From assembly GCA_017853575.1 (NCBI GenBank), contig JAFMJI010000002.1:124001-188000 (forward strand): DNA of 64,000 nt, read 5' to 3'. The DNA is from Chitinophagaceae bacterium. GTDB lineage: Bacteria; Bacteroidota; Bacteroidia; Chitinophagales; Chitinophagaceae. A program made the position numbers and the translations under genes. How positions within the stretch are numbered: position 1 is the stretch's first letter; each line of letters opens with the position of its first letter. The notes below the pieces were generated by a model that did not search any database, was not told the origin of the DNA, and was given only the letters and a program-made list of their open reading frames with translations. Positions 8,519-16,830 of the stretch are shown here, piece by piece.

Positions 8519-9544
8519 ATGGGACTTTTTTCATGGTTTACACAGGATATTGCAATTGACTTAGGTACAGCAAACACACTGATCATTCATGATGATGAAA
8601 TTGTGGTGAATGAACCTTCTATCGTTGCATTGGATCGCAACAATCCAAAGCAATTGATTGCAGTTGGTAAGAAAGCATTGCTGATGCATGAGAAAACCCA
8701 TGAAAGCATCCGTACAGTACGACCACTGAAAGATGGAGTGATTGCTGATTTTAATGCAGCAGAGTTGATGATCAGAGAAATGATCAAACTTATTTATCCC
8801 AAAAAACCATTGTTTCCTCCAAGTTGGAGAATGATGATTTGTATTCCATCTAGCATAACAGAAGTAGAAAAGAGAGCAGTAAGAGACAGTGCGGAGCAGG
8901 CTGGTGCAAAAGAAGTTTATTTGATTCATGAACCAATGGCTGCAGCCCTTGGGATTGGCATTGATGTTACTGAGCCCATCGGTAACATGATCATTGATAT
9001 CGGAGGTGGAACAACAGGTATCACTGTTATTGCATTGGCAGGTATCGTTTGTGATCAATCCATTCGTATTGCCGGTGATGAGTTCACTGCTGATATCATG
9101 GAAGCATTGAGGAGATATCACAGCTTGTTGATTGGTGAAAGAACAGCAGAACAAATCAAAATCAATATTGGCGCGGCTTTGAAGGATCTTGATAATCCTC
9201 CTGATGATATTCCTGTAAATGGACGTGATCTTGTTACCGGAATTCCAAAACAGATCATGGTTAGTTATCAGGAAATTGCAGAGGCATTGGATAAATCAAT
9301 TTTTAAAATTGAAGAAGCGATATTGAAAGCATTGGAAACTACTCCACCTGAATTGGCTGCGGATATTTATAGAAGAGGACTTTATTTAACTGGAGGTGGT
9401 GCATTGCTAAGAGGACTCGACAAGCGTCTATCACAAAAAATTAAATTGCCTGTTCATGTTGCAGAAGATCCACTAAAGAGTGTTGTTCGCGGAACAGGAT
9501 TGGCATTGAAAAGTTATCAGTCATTCCCATTCATCATGCGATAA
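8519..9544 (+). CDS. mreB: Rod shape-determining protein MreB (bacterial actin)
   Basis: Actin-like ATPase that forms membrane-associated filaments and guides lateral wall synthesis. The 341-residue protein begins MGLFSWFTQDIAIDLGTANTLI. The amphipathic start precedes the phosphate-1 loop DLGTANT, followed by the phosphate-2 loop IIDIGGGTTGITVI near residue 158 and GGGALLRGLDKRL near residue 290 (adenosine motif). Length and motif order are standard. It is the first gene of mreB-mreC-mreD-mrdA-rodA, the canonical elongasome operon, and probably has its own promoter at 8488-8495. Confidence 0.97.
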   Translation: MGLFSWFTQDIAIDLGTANTLIIHDDEIVVNEPSIVALDRNNPKQLIAVGKKALLMHEKTHESIRTVRPLKDGVIADFNAAELMIREMIKLIYPKKPLFPPSWRMMICIPSSITEVEKRAVRDSAEQAGAKEVYLIHEPMAAALGIGIDVTEPIGNMIIDIGGGTTGITVIALAGIVCDQSIRIAGDEFTADIMEALRRYHSLLIGERTAEQIKINIGAALKDLDNPPDDIPVNGRDLVTGIPKQIMVSYQEIAEALDKSIFKIEEAILKALETTPPELAADIYRRGLYLTGGGALLRGLDKRLSQKIKLPVHVAEDPLKSVVRGTGLALKSYQSFPFIMR

Positions 9545-9574
9545 TCATGCATATCTCAACAGGAAATTTCAAAC

Positions 9575-10423
9575 ATGCGTAATGTTTTTCTTTTCATCAG
9601 ACGGTATGCGGTTTTTATTTTATTTCTGATCCTTCAGGGCATTTCACTTTATTCTCTTTTCACATCCAATAGGTTTCATAATACTTATTATGGAATGATC
9701 TCAGGAGAGATTGCCGGCGACATCAATCGGCGAGTAAACAATGTTGAAGAATATTTTACACTCAGAAAAGAGAATCAAAGGTTACGTGAACAAAATGCAT
9801 TCCTTCTTTCACAAATACCCTCCGGACAAGTACTTGCAGATACGGCAGTCAAATCAGTTACAGATACAGCCTATGTAGATTCTGTTAAACAAAATTTACA
9901 GTATCAGTATCTCTCGGCAAAAATTATTTCAAATTCAGTCTTCCTTCAACAAAACTATTTGACCTTACACCGCGGTACTGATCAAGGAGTGGTTCTGAAT
10001 ATGGCAGTCATGGGAACAGATGGTATCATTGGAACTGTAGTGGGCGTGAGCAAAAACATGAGCCTTGTCATGAGCCTGCTTCATAAACAATCCAAGGTGA
10101 TTGCAGTCTTAAAAAAAGGAAGTGGACTTGGAGAAATAACTTGGGATGGCAAGGATCCTAGGTATCTGGTTCTTAGAAAAATCCCTAAAACTGTTGTTGC
10201 TAAGATTGGAGATGAAGTAGTATCAAGTCCATATTCTGATAAATTTCCACCCGGTTCTAGCATTGGAAGGATAGAAGAGGTAAGGCAGGATTCTGAAACC
10301 AATACTTATATTTTGAAAGTGAGAACTGCAGTTGATTTCTCCAATGTTCAGCATGCGTTCATTGTAAAAAATCTGTTGGGTGATGAGATGGAAGAAATAA
10401 AAAATAAACAAATTAAAGAATGA
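9575..10423 (+). CDS. mreC: Rod shape-determining protein MreC
   Basis: Periplasmic scaffold that links MreB and MreD to the PBP2-RodA wall synthase. The 282-residue protein has one N-terminal membrane helix (about residues 8-28), a coiled-coil stretch near residues 55-80 (EYFTLRKENQRLREQNAFLLS) and a beta-rich periplasmic domain to about residue 270. Conserved GTDGIIGTVVGVSKNMSLVM lies near residue 148. It follows mreB by 30 bases and overlaps mreD by 4 (ATGA), so mreC and mreD are translationally coupled. Confidence 0.94.
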   Translation: MRNVFLFIRRYAVFILFLILQGISLYSLFTSNRFHNTYYGMISGEIAGDINRRVNNVEEYFTLRKENQRLREQNAFLLSQIPSGQVLADTAVKSVTDTAYVDSVKQNLQYQYLSAKIISNSVFLQQNYLTLHRGTDQGVVLNMAVMGTDGIIGTVVGVSKNMSLVMSLLHKQSKVIAVLKKGSGLGEITWDGKDPRYLVLRKIPKTVVAKIGDEVVSSPYSDKFPPGSSIGRIEEVRQDSETNTYILKVRTAVDFSNVQHAFIVKNLLGDEMEEIKNKQIKE

Positions 10424-10941
10424 GTATTCTTCTAAAAAATATCATTCGTATTTCTATCATCTTATTTTTTCAGGTGTTTATCGTCACCAAAATTCCGCCA
10501 TTGCATCAATTTATTGTCCCTTACTTTTATTTCGTACTGATTCTCTGGCTTCCATTCAAGATTACCAGGATCAATTTATTGTTGATGGCTTTTTTAATTG
10601 GCACACTGATGGATTGGTTTTTTAAAACACCTGGTTTGCATGCGGCAGCTTCCTTGTTGATGGCATACCTGCGCCCTTATTTGGTTAATCTGCTGCTTCC
10701 GAAAGAAGCAACAGAGTGGGGAAACGAAGAACCCAGCACCAAGACAATGGGTTCTGTTCCATATTCAATTTATATAGTTGTACTTACGTTGTTTCATCAT
10801 TCCTATCTCATATTTCTTGAATGGCTACAATTCGGCTCTTTCTTATACTTTATTGGTAAGCTACTTGCCACCGGCATTGTCAGCTTGCTTATGATTCTTA
10901 TCGTTGATTTGTTTTTTAATCGAAAATCAAAATCGCGTTAA
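10420..10941 (+). CDS. mreD: Rod shape-determining protein MreD
   Basis: Small polytopic inner-membrane protein of the elongasome. The 173 residues are mostly hydrophobic, with about five helices and the motif LIGTLMDWFFKTPGLHAAASLLMAYLRPY (residues 60-88) typical of Bacteroidota MreD. Sequence similarity between MreD proteins is low, so the assignment rests on size, topology and its fixed place between mreC (4-base overlap) and mrdA (42-base gap). Confidence 0.88.
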   Translation: MSILLKNIIRISIILFFQVFIVTKIPPLHQFIVPYFYFVLILWLPFKITRINLLLMAFLIGTLMDWFFKTPGLHAAASLLMAYLRPYLVNLLLPKEATEWGNEEPSTKTMGSVPYSIYIVVLTLFHHSYLIFLEWLQFGSFLYFIGKLLATGIVSLLMILIVDLFFNRKSKSR

Positions 10942-10983
10942 CAAGACAATTGACTAATTTTACAATCAAATTTTCAATTCAAC

Positions 10984-13029
10984 ATGTCGGTGTTCAACCA
11001 GTCGAGGCAAAATGTGATACGGGTATTGTTTCTGGTTGCTTTTATTATCCTTGTTATTCGCTTGCTTTTTTTACAAGTTTCTTCATCCAAATATGATTTA
11101 TTGGCATTGGACAATGCCGTTAGTAAAACAGTTGTCTATCCAGATAGGGGCATTATTTTTGATCGCAAGGGACGTTCCATTTTAGAAAATACACTGACTT
11201 ATGATTTGATGGTTCTTCCAAACGCCGTCAAAAACCTTGATACTGCTGGATTGTGTAAAATTTTAAACATCAGTGAAAAATCATTTCATGACAGGTTGAT
11301 TGGATCCATCATAAAAAATGGAAAATTTCGTCCCTCTGTTTTTGAAGCGGCATTGAATACCGCAACTTTTGTTCAGCTGCAGGAAAATATTTTCAGGTTC
11401 GAACCAGGATTTTATTTGCAAGAACGACCTATACGTTCTTATCCGTACAAGGCTGCTGCCCATTTGCTTGGTTATGTAGGTGAAGTCGATTCAAATATTT
11501 TGAAGCGAACCAATTTCTATTATCAGATGGGTGATTATATGGGTTTGGCAGGACTCGAGCGGTATTATGAACCCATTCTCATGGGGAAACGTGGAATCCG
11601 CTATCAGGTAAAAGACAACAAAAACAGAATCGTTGGTTCTTATGAAAACGGTGCATATGATTCTGTTGCGGTGGCTGGAAGAAATTTGAACACATACCTG
11701 GATATAGAATTACAGGTGTTAGCGGAAAGATTGATGAAAAACAAGCTGGGGGCCATTGTTGCCATCGAACCAAAAACTGGAGGGATTCTGGCAATGGCAA
11801 GCGGACCAACCTATGATCCCAATCTTTTAACTGGTAGTTTCAGAAAGTCTAATTTCTCTTTCATGTTGAGGGATACTGCACGGCCCTTGTTTAATCGTGC
11901 AATCAAAGGCCAATATGCACCAGGATCTACCATCAAACCAATGGGTGCACTTATTGCGTTGGATGAAGGGGTTATAACTCCTTCATTCGGTTTTGCTTGT
12001 GCGGGGGCGTATCGTGGTTGCAATAGACCTATTGCATGCGAACACAAAAATGGCGGACATGCTGCCAACCTGCGGATGGCACTTGCCAATTCATGCAACA
12101 GTTATTTCTCGCATATTTATAGAATGGCTGTTGATAACAGAGAAGACCGTGATGTAAGATTGGGGTATGCTAGGTGGAAAAAATATATGAATTCATTTGG
12201 AATGGGTGTAAGGCTCGGACTTGATTTGCCAAGTGAAGACAAAGGCTTGATAACTGATACGAGCTTTTATGATAAGTTGTACAATAAAAGCTGGAACTCA
12301 TGTACCAATGTTTTTTTGGGAATCGGACAAGGTGAAATGCAGGCCACTCCATTACAGATGGCCAACCTAATGTGTATCATTGCAAACAAGGGATACTATT
12401 ATACACCGCATTTTGTTAGCACCATTGAAAACGAACAACCGGAAGATACGTTGTTGAGTAAATTCAAAATCAGACACGAGGTCACTAAAATTCCTGATAC
12501 CATTTATAATATTGTTCAATTGGGGATGCAGGATGTTGTTGATCATGGAACAGCCATGGGAGCAAGAATTGAAGGTATTGGCATTGCAGGGAAAACTGGA
12601 ACAGCAGAAAATTATGGCATCATCAATGGACGAAGAGAGAAGTTAAAAAATCATTCCTGGTTTGTTTGTTTTGCCCCAAGAGAAAATCCTAAAATAGCCA
12701 TTGCAGTGATCGTTGAAAATGCAGGATTCGGTGCAACTTGGGCAACACCAATGGCATCCCTCATGTTAGAAAAATATTTGAGAGACACACTTTCTGCTCC
12801 AAGATGGAAAGAAGTTGAACGAATTGAGAATACAGAAATAATCCTTCCTGTTGTAAAAATGAAACGAAACAAGTTGGATTCAATGCGTAGAGAAAAATTA
12901 AAAACACAATCAAGTCGATTGAATGCAAAGTTGCTGCCAGCTCAAAGCAAAAATCCATTGCGTAAAACTGAACCCATAACATATTTACACATAGATGCAA
13001 TTTTAAAAGATGAGGAACCATTCTGCTGA
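10984..13029 (+). CDS. mrdA: Penicillin-binding protein 2, elongation transpeptidase
   Basis: Class B PBP that cross-links new peptidoglycan during side-wall growth, working with RodA. The 681-residue protein has one N-terminal membrane anchor (about residues 12-30), a PBP dimerisation domain (about 50-220) and a transpeptidase domain (about 255-605). The three active-site motifs are visible: the STIK tetrad with nucleophile Ser315, SCN near residue 370, and KTG at 537-539. A basic C-terminal tail of about 70 residues (KMKRNKLDSMRREKL) goes beyond the catalytic domain. It overlaps rodA by 20 bases, indicating coupling. Confidence 0.95.
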   Translation: MSVFNQSRQNVIRVLFLVAFIILVIRLLFLQVSSSKYDLLALDNAVSKTVVYPDRGIIFDRKGRSILENTLTYDLMVLPNAVKNLDTAGLCKILNISEKSFHDRLIGSIIKNGKFRPSVFEAALNTATFVQLQENIFRFEPGFYLQERPIRSYPYKAAAHLLGYVGEVDSNILKRTNFYYQMGDYMGLAGLERYYEPILMGKRGIRYQVKDNKNRIVGSYENGAYDSVAVAGRNLNTYLDIELQVLAERLMKNKLGAIVAIEPKTGGILAMASGPTYDPNLLTGSFRKSNFSFMLRDTARPLFNRAIKGQYAPGSTIKPMGALIALDEGVITPSFGFACAGAYRGCNRPIACEHKNGGHAANLRMALANSCNSYFSHIYRMAVDNREDRDVRLGYARWKKYMNSFGMGVRLGLDLPSEDKGLITDTSFYDKLYNKSWNSCTNVFLGIGQGEMQATPLQMANLMCIIANKGYYYTPHFVSTIENEQPEDTLLSKFKIRHEVTKIPDTIYNIVQLGMQDVVDHGTAMGARIEGIGIAGKTGTAENYGIINGRREKLKNHSWFVCFAPRENPKIAIAVIVENAGFGATWATPMASLMLEKYLRDTLSAPRWKEVERIENTEIILPVVKMKRNKLDSMRREKLKTQSSRLNAKLLPAQSKNPLRKTEPITYLHIDAILKDEEPFC

Positions 13030-14347
13030 AATAACAAAAGGAATTGATTGGACCCTCGTGGTTGTATATGCTATATTGGTTACAACTGGCATCATGAGTA
13101 TTTTTGCTGCTACCTACCGAGATGAATCAATCCTGAATGGTTTTCTTTCATTTAAAACCGACTACAGCAAACAGCTTTATTATTTTGCCATCTGTGCAGT
13201 TTTGGCAATTTTCATTTTACTAACCGACAGTAAATTTTTTACTGCTACTGCAAATATTTTTTATTTTTTAGGAATTGTATTATTGATACTGGTATTTCCT
13301 TTTCATACGGATGTGAAAGGAACAAAATCCATCATAAGGTTTTCTGGATTCCAATTGCAACCTGCTGAATTGTGTAAGGTATTCGTGAACCTAGCCTTGG
13401 CAAAATACTTGTCATCGCTCGACATGAATTTCAAAAAGACAAGGCCGCAGTTACTCGCATCAGCAGTCATCCTTGTTCCTGCTATCTTAACCATTTTGCA
13501 AAGTGAGACTGGGCTTGCATTGGTTTATTTTTCGTTCTTCTTGGTTTTATACAGAGAAGGATTGCCTGCGTATATTTTGGTCATAGGCTTTGCAGTGGCG
13601 CTGTTGGTGGTATTGACTTTATTGGTCGATCAAAATATATTAGCAATTATCCTGACATTCATTGCGTTGTTTTTTTTATATGTATCCCGAAAGGAGCTGA
13701 AACGAAATAGGGCATTGTTTTTACTGATTGTTGCCGTTTGGGCACTTTGTGTGGGGATACAAAGATTTGCTGTTCCTTATTTCTTTTCGAACGTTTTGAA
13801 ACCATACCAGGTGCAAAGAATTTATGCGACCGTCGGAAAAGATTATCAGGTGGATGAATCAACATTATCTGAAGCAGATCTAAAGAAAATTGAAGAGAAG
13901 AAAAAAGCAGGAAATTATAATGTGAAGCAAAGTAAGATTGCTATTGGTTCTGGTGGTTTTTTCGGAAAAGGTTTGTTGAAGGGAACACAGACAAGGTATG
14001 ATTTTGTGCCTGAGCAACGCACAGATTTCATTTTCTGTACCATCGGAGAGGGATTTGGATTTATGGGGAGTATTATTTTATTGGGGCTCTATCTCTTTAT
14101 GTTATTTAGGATCATCAATATTGCAGAACGGCAACGAAGTACATTCAGCAGAGTTTACGCATATGGTGTTGCATCCGTTTTCTTTTTCCATGTTTTTATT
14201 AATATAGGAATGACTTTGGGTATAGTACCTGTAATTGGTATTCCTTTGCCCTTTATGAGTTATGGAGGAACTGCATTAATAACTTTTACTGTTTTGCTCT
14301 TTATACTTATCAGGTTGGATGCTGATCGCCAGATGATTTTGAGATAA
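13010..14347 (+). CDS. rodA: Peptidoglycan glycosyltransferase RodA (SEDS family)
   Basis: SEDS-family glycosyltransferase that polymerises lipid II during elongation, paired with PBP2. The 445-residue protein has about ten membrane helices. Family signatures include FSGFQLQPAELCKVFVNLALAKYL (about residues 108-131) and the C-terminal PVIGIPLPFMSYGGTALITF (about residues 403-422). An insertion near residues 270-310 (DYQVDESTLSEADLKKIEEKKKAG) makes it longer than the about 370 residues of E. coli RodA; this long extracytoplasmic loop is common in Bacteroidota. The start at 13010 lies inside the end of mrdA. Confidence 0.95.
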   Translation: MRNHSAEITKGIDWTLVVVYAILVTTGIMSIFAATYRDESILNGFLSFKTDYSKQLYYFAICAVLAIFILLTDSKFFTATANIFYFLGIVLLILVFPFHTDVKGTKSIIRFSGFQLQPAELCKVFVNLALAKYLSSLDMNFKKTRPQLLASAVILVPAILTILQSETGLALVYFSFFLVLYREGLPAYILVIGFAVALLVVLTLLVDQNILAIILTFIALFFLYVSRKELKRNRALFLLIVAVWALCVGIQRFAVPYFFSNVLKPYQVQRIYATVGKDYQVDESTLSEADLKKIEEKKKAGNYNVKQSKIAIGSGGFFGKGLLKGTQTRYDFVPEQRTDFIFCTIGEGFGFMGSIILLGLYLFMLFRIINIAERQRSTFSRVYAYGVASVFFFHVFINIGMTLGIVPVIGIPLPFMSYGGTALITFTVLLFILIRLDADRQMILR

Positions 14348-14362
14348 GATTAATGATATTCA

Positions 14363-15103
14363 ATGAAAATATTTCCATTGTCTGAGGGTTCTTTTACGAT
14401 TGATCAAACAAAAGAGTTCATCCCATTTGATGTCCATTCAGACAATTTACAGGATAGACCACGTGGGAGTTTATTGGTAGAAATTCAGCCTTTTTTGGTT
14501 GTAACAGATAATGATATTATCCTTTTTGACAGTGGACTTGGTTATTCAAAAAATGGAGTTTTACAGATTATTGAAAATCTTGCGTCAGCAGGGTTCTCTT
14601 CATCAGATGTAACAAAAGTTTTGATGAGCCATTTGCATCGTGATCATGCGGGTGGTTTGATCATGCAGGATACCTTTTCGAAAAAACCATTTTTGACTTT
14701 CCCCAATGCATACCACTATATCAATCAATCAGAATTAGCATTCGCACAAAGTGGAAAATCATCTTCTTATGATCCCTCCTATTTTTCCTATTTGTCCAAC
14801 AATGAAAAAGTAATTCAGACAGAGGGGGATGGCCACATCAATGATCAGATATCATTTAAAATGTCTTCCGGGCATTCTCCATTTCATCAGGTTTTTTGGA
14901 TTGCCGATAAGGATCAGATCATCTTTTTTGGTGGAGATGAGGCCCCCCAGTTACAGCAAATGAGAACAAGATTTGTTGCAAAATATGATGCAAATGGGAA
15001 AAGGGCAATGGAACTAAGACAGCAATGGTGGTTGGAAGGAGGGGAGCAACATTGGACATTTTTATTCTATCATGATATCAAGTCCCCATATGTATCCCTC
15101 TAA
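14363..15103 (+). CDS. MBL-fold metallo-hydrolase
   Basis: A 246-residue soluble zinc hydrolase of the metallo-beta-lactamase fold. The zinc motif HLHRDH is present (His90, His92, Asp94, His95), with an upstream DSGLG metal loop (residues 56-60), a GHSPFHQVF segment near residue 172 (third His) and a GGDE segment near residue 192. The substrate cannot be told: relatives include lactonases, glyoxalase II-like enzymes and phosphodiesterases. It follows rodA by 15 bases and may be the last gene of the cell-shape operon, though nothing links it to wall synthesis. The A-tract at its stop codon also serves the opposing terminator at 15102-15135. Confidence 0.85.
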   Translation: MKIFPLSEGSFTIDQTKEFIPFDVHSDNLQDRPRGSLLVEIQPFLVVTDNDIILFDSGLGYSKNGVLQIIENLASAGFSSSDVTKVLMSHLHRDHAGGLIMQDTFSKKPFLTFPNAYHYINQSELAFAQSGKSSSYDPSYFSYLSNNEKVIQTEGDGHINDQISFKMSSGHSPFHQVFWIADKDQIIFFGGDEAPQLQQMRTRFVAKYDANGKRAMELRQQWWLEGGEQHWTFLFYHDIKSPYVSL

Positions 15104-15135
15104 AAAAAAGAGGCTAGCCCTAAACAGAGCCAGCC
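15102..15135 (-). terminator. Intrinsic terminator of the sigma-factor operon
   Basis: On the minus strand a 10-pair stem (GGCTGGCTCT with AGGGCTAGCC, two G-U wobbles) closes a 4-base loop and is followed by TC and eight T residues. It lies about 65 bases downstream of the 15200 stop. The other strand lacks a T-run after the stem, so it works for the minus-strand operon only. Confidence 0.85.
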
Positions 15136-15199
15136 GTTGCTAACCTATGAAAAACACCGAGTTAAAAATACATTAGAAATTCAAATAATACAAAAAATT

Positions 15200-15619
15200 T
15201 TACCTGCGCCTGTCGAAATTCGCGCGCTCAGCCTCTCTTTTCTGGAATTCCCTACGAACAAGGTTTCTAAATTCTGTCTCAACGCCAAACACTTTATTGG
15301 CCCTCTCCTGGTCAACACACTTGGTAAAATCTTCGCGATATCTTTTTCTCACATCCAGCATTTTTTGCTGTCTTTCAAGCTGGTCATTTACTGATTGGTT
15401 TTTAGCAATGGATTTCAATTCATTTCTGTACTGATTAAATACTGGCCAAAATTTTTGGGCTTCATCCGGGGTAAGGTTCAACTCTTTTGTGATGAATGCC
15501 ATTTCCATGGCCTGTAATTTTTTTACTTCCATTGAACGAAAATCACCCTCGGGTTTTTTTTGTGCATAGATGTTCAACATCAGTAAACTACTTCCTAAAA
15601 ATGATAAAATCAGCTTCAT
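15200..15619 (-). CDS. Small periplasmic Spy/CpxP-like sensor or chaperone candidate
   Basis: A 139-residue protein with a signal peptide (residues 1-19, ending YAQ) and an all-helical, charge-rich mature part. The stretch MEMAFITKELNLTPDEAQKFWPVFNQYRNEL (about residues 37-67) resembles the LTxxQ-type helical hairpin of Spy/CpxP-like proteins. These bind misfolded proteins or metal and often feed envelope-stress control. Two long amphipathic helices follow and the tail is Arg-rich. It is the last gene of the sigma/anti-sigma run, 17 bases after the putative anti-sigma gene, and ends before a strong terminator. The Spy-like call rests on general pattern and context, not on a precise family match. 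Confidence 0.7.
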   Translation of the reverse strand: MKLILSFLGSSLLMLNIYAQKKPEGDFRSMEVKKLQAMEMAFITKELNLTPDEAQKFWPVFNQYRNELKSIAKNQSVNDQLERQQKMLDVRKRYREDFTKCVDQERANKVFGVETEFRNLVRREFQKREAERANFDRRR

Positions 15620-15636
15620 AGTATGATGGTATAAAA

Positions 15637-16242
15637 TTAATTGATCGTTGGGGTTTCATCAAAGCCATTCAGGTCCAAAAACCTTGAAATGTCCTTGTCG
15701 GGGATATCTTTTAACATTTCTGAAATATTCAAGGTAGAGACTTCCATCAATGTGTTGTTCTCCATGGCTACCAATTCACTGTCCCTGTCACCCAGTTCAA
15801 ATGCCTCTACTTCTGTTAGGTAGGTTTCCATTGCCTCATGTGAAATGGTATTTGAAGCCAGTGAGGCAGGTGATTCTTTTTTGTTGTTGATGAAAAGAAT
15901 GCCCAATATGAATCCAGCTAAACAAGCTGCAGCAGCAAAACTTGCCCACTTTCTAAAATTAATTGAAATAACTGCCGGTTGATTAGAAGGCAATTTCACG
16001 CTGAATTCATCAAAATAATTTTCAGGAACTTCAAAGGGATTTTTACTTTTTAAGCCTTCAAGTGCTGGAGACAACACAACTTCTTTTGATGTAAGTGTTT
16101 CGTTTTCAATTCTTTCCATTATCCTTTGGGGGAACCCTTCAAAATAAGATGATGGCAAAGAAAAAGGGGTGTCTCCGTTGAGGTTAGCAACGGTGGCGCT
16201 CAATTCTTTTAATTCGCTCTTTATGGTTGGATCCTCTGCCAT
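15637..16242 (-). CDS. Putative membrane anti-sigma factor
   Basis: A 201-residue protein with a single membrane helix at about residues 99-118 (WASFAAAACLAGFILGILFI), an N-terminal cytoplasmic part of about 95 residues and an acidic C-terminal part of about 80. The cytoplasmic part carries two copies of a short motif, PFSLPSSYFEGFPQRI (26-41) and PFEVPENYFDEFSVKL (69-84). Its position directly after an ECF sigma gene (31-base gap), single-pass topology and size fit a regulator of that sigma factor. No zinc-type HxxxCxxC anti-sigma motif is visible, so the role is inferred from context. Confidence 0.65.
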   Translation of the reverse strand: MAEDPTIKSELKELSATVANLNGDTPFSLPSSYFEGFPQRIMERIENETLTSKEVVLSPALEGLKSKNPFEVPENYFDEFSVKLPSNQPAVISINFRKWASFAAAACLAGFILGILFINNKKESPASLASNTISHEAMETYLTEVEAFELGDRDSELVAMENNTLMEVSTLNISEMLKDIPDKDISRFLDLNGFDETPTIN

Positions 16243-16273
16243 CTGTACTAAGACAAATAATGATTAAAGGGGT

Positions 16274-16825
16274 TTAATGGTTCAGTATATAATCCTCTAT
16301 TTTCTTTACTGCGTGGTGATAACTGGCCTTCAACGCACCCACAGAGGTATCCAACACCTCACTCATCTGTTCATAGGGCATTTCTTCAAAGTACCTCAAA
16401 TTGAATACAACTCTTTGTTTTTCAGGGAGTTGTTGAATAGCTTTTTGAAGTTTCCACATGGCCTGTTTCTCATCAAATCCCTTTTCGCTTGTGAGCTTGT
16501 TCTCAAGTTGTTCCCCGACATCCTCCAATGAAATAGAGGATCGTTTTTTTTGTTGTTCTAAATAAGTGAGGGTCTCGTTTACAGCGATTCTGTAGAGCCA
16601 GGTATAGAGCTTTGCATCCTCTCTGAAGTTATCCAATCCATTCCATGCCTTGATGAATACGTGTTGCATGACATCATCCGCATCTTCGTGTCGGATGACC
16701 ATTCTTCTGATTTGCCAATAAATTTTTTCCTGGTAACGTTTAACAATGGTGGTAAATGCTTTTTCCCTGTCTTTGTGTTGTTTGAAAAGACTTACCAATT
16801 CATTATCGTCGGCTTGATGTAACAT
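16274..16825 (-). CDS. ECF-type RNA polymerase sigma factor
   Basis: A 183-residue group 4 sigma factor. Region 2 is at about residues 20-90 (FTTIVKRYQEKIYWQIRRM, then DADDVMQHVFIKAWNGLDNF and LYTWLYRIAVNETLTYL). Region 4 is at about residues 127-180 (QLPEKQRVVFNLRYFEEMPYEQMSEVL, then VGALKASYHHAVKKI). There is no region 3, as expected for ECF factors. It begins 5 bases after the transketolase gene and is followed by the putative anti-sigma and a small periplasmic protein, a common Bacteroidota envelope-response cassette. Target genes cannot be read from this window. Confidence 0.93.
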   Translation of the reverse strand: MLHQADDNELVSLFKQHKDREKAFTTIVKRYQEKIYWQIRRMVIRHEDADDVMQHVFIKAWNGLDNFREDAKLYTWLYRIAVNETLTYLEQQKKRSSISLEDVGEQLENKLTSEKGFDEKQAMWKLQKAIQQLPEKQRVVFNLRYFEEMPYEQMSEVLDTSVGALKASYHHAVKKIEDYILNH

Positions 16826-16830
16826 GAAGC

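Noticed and set aside
8561-9154. Minus-strand open frame of 197 codons, Cys- and His-rich
   Set aside because: It is antisense to mreB, and its composition is an artefact of the complementary frame.
14363-15103. Quorum-quenching lactonase role for the two metallo-hydrolases
   Set aside because: The zinc motif alone does not define the substrate, and no lactone-signal gene is in the window.
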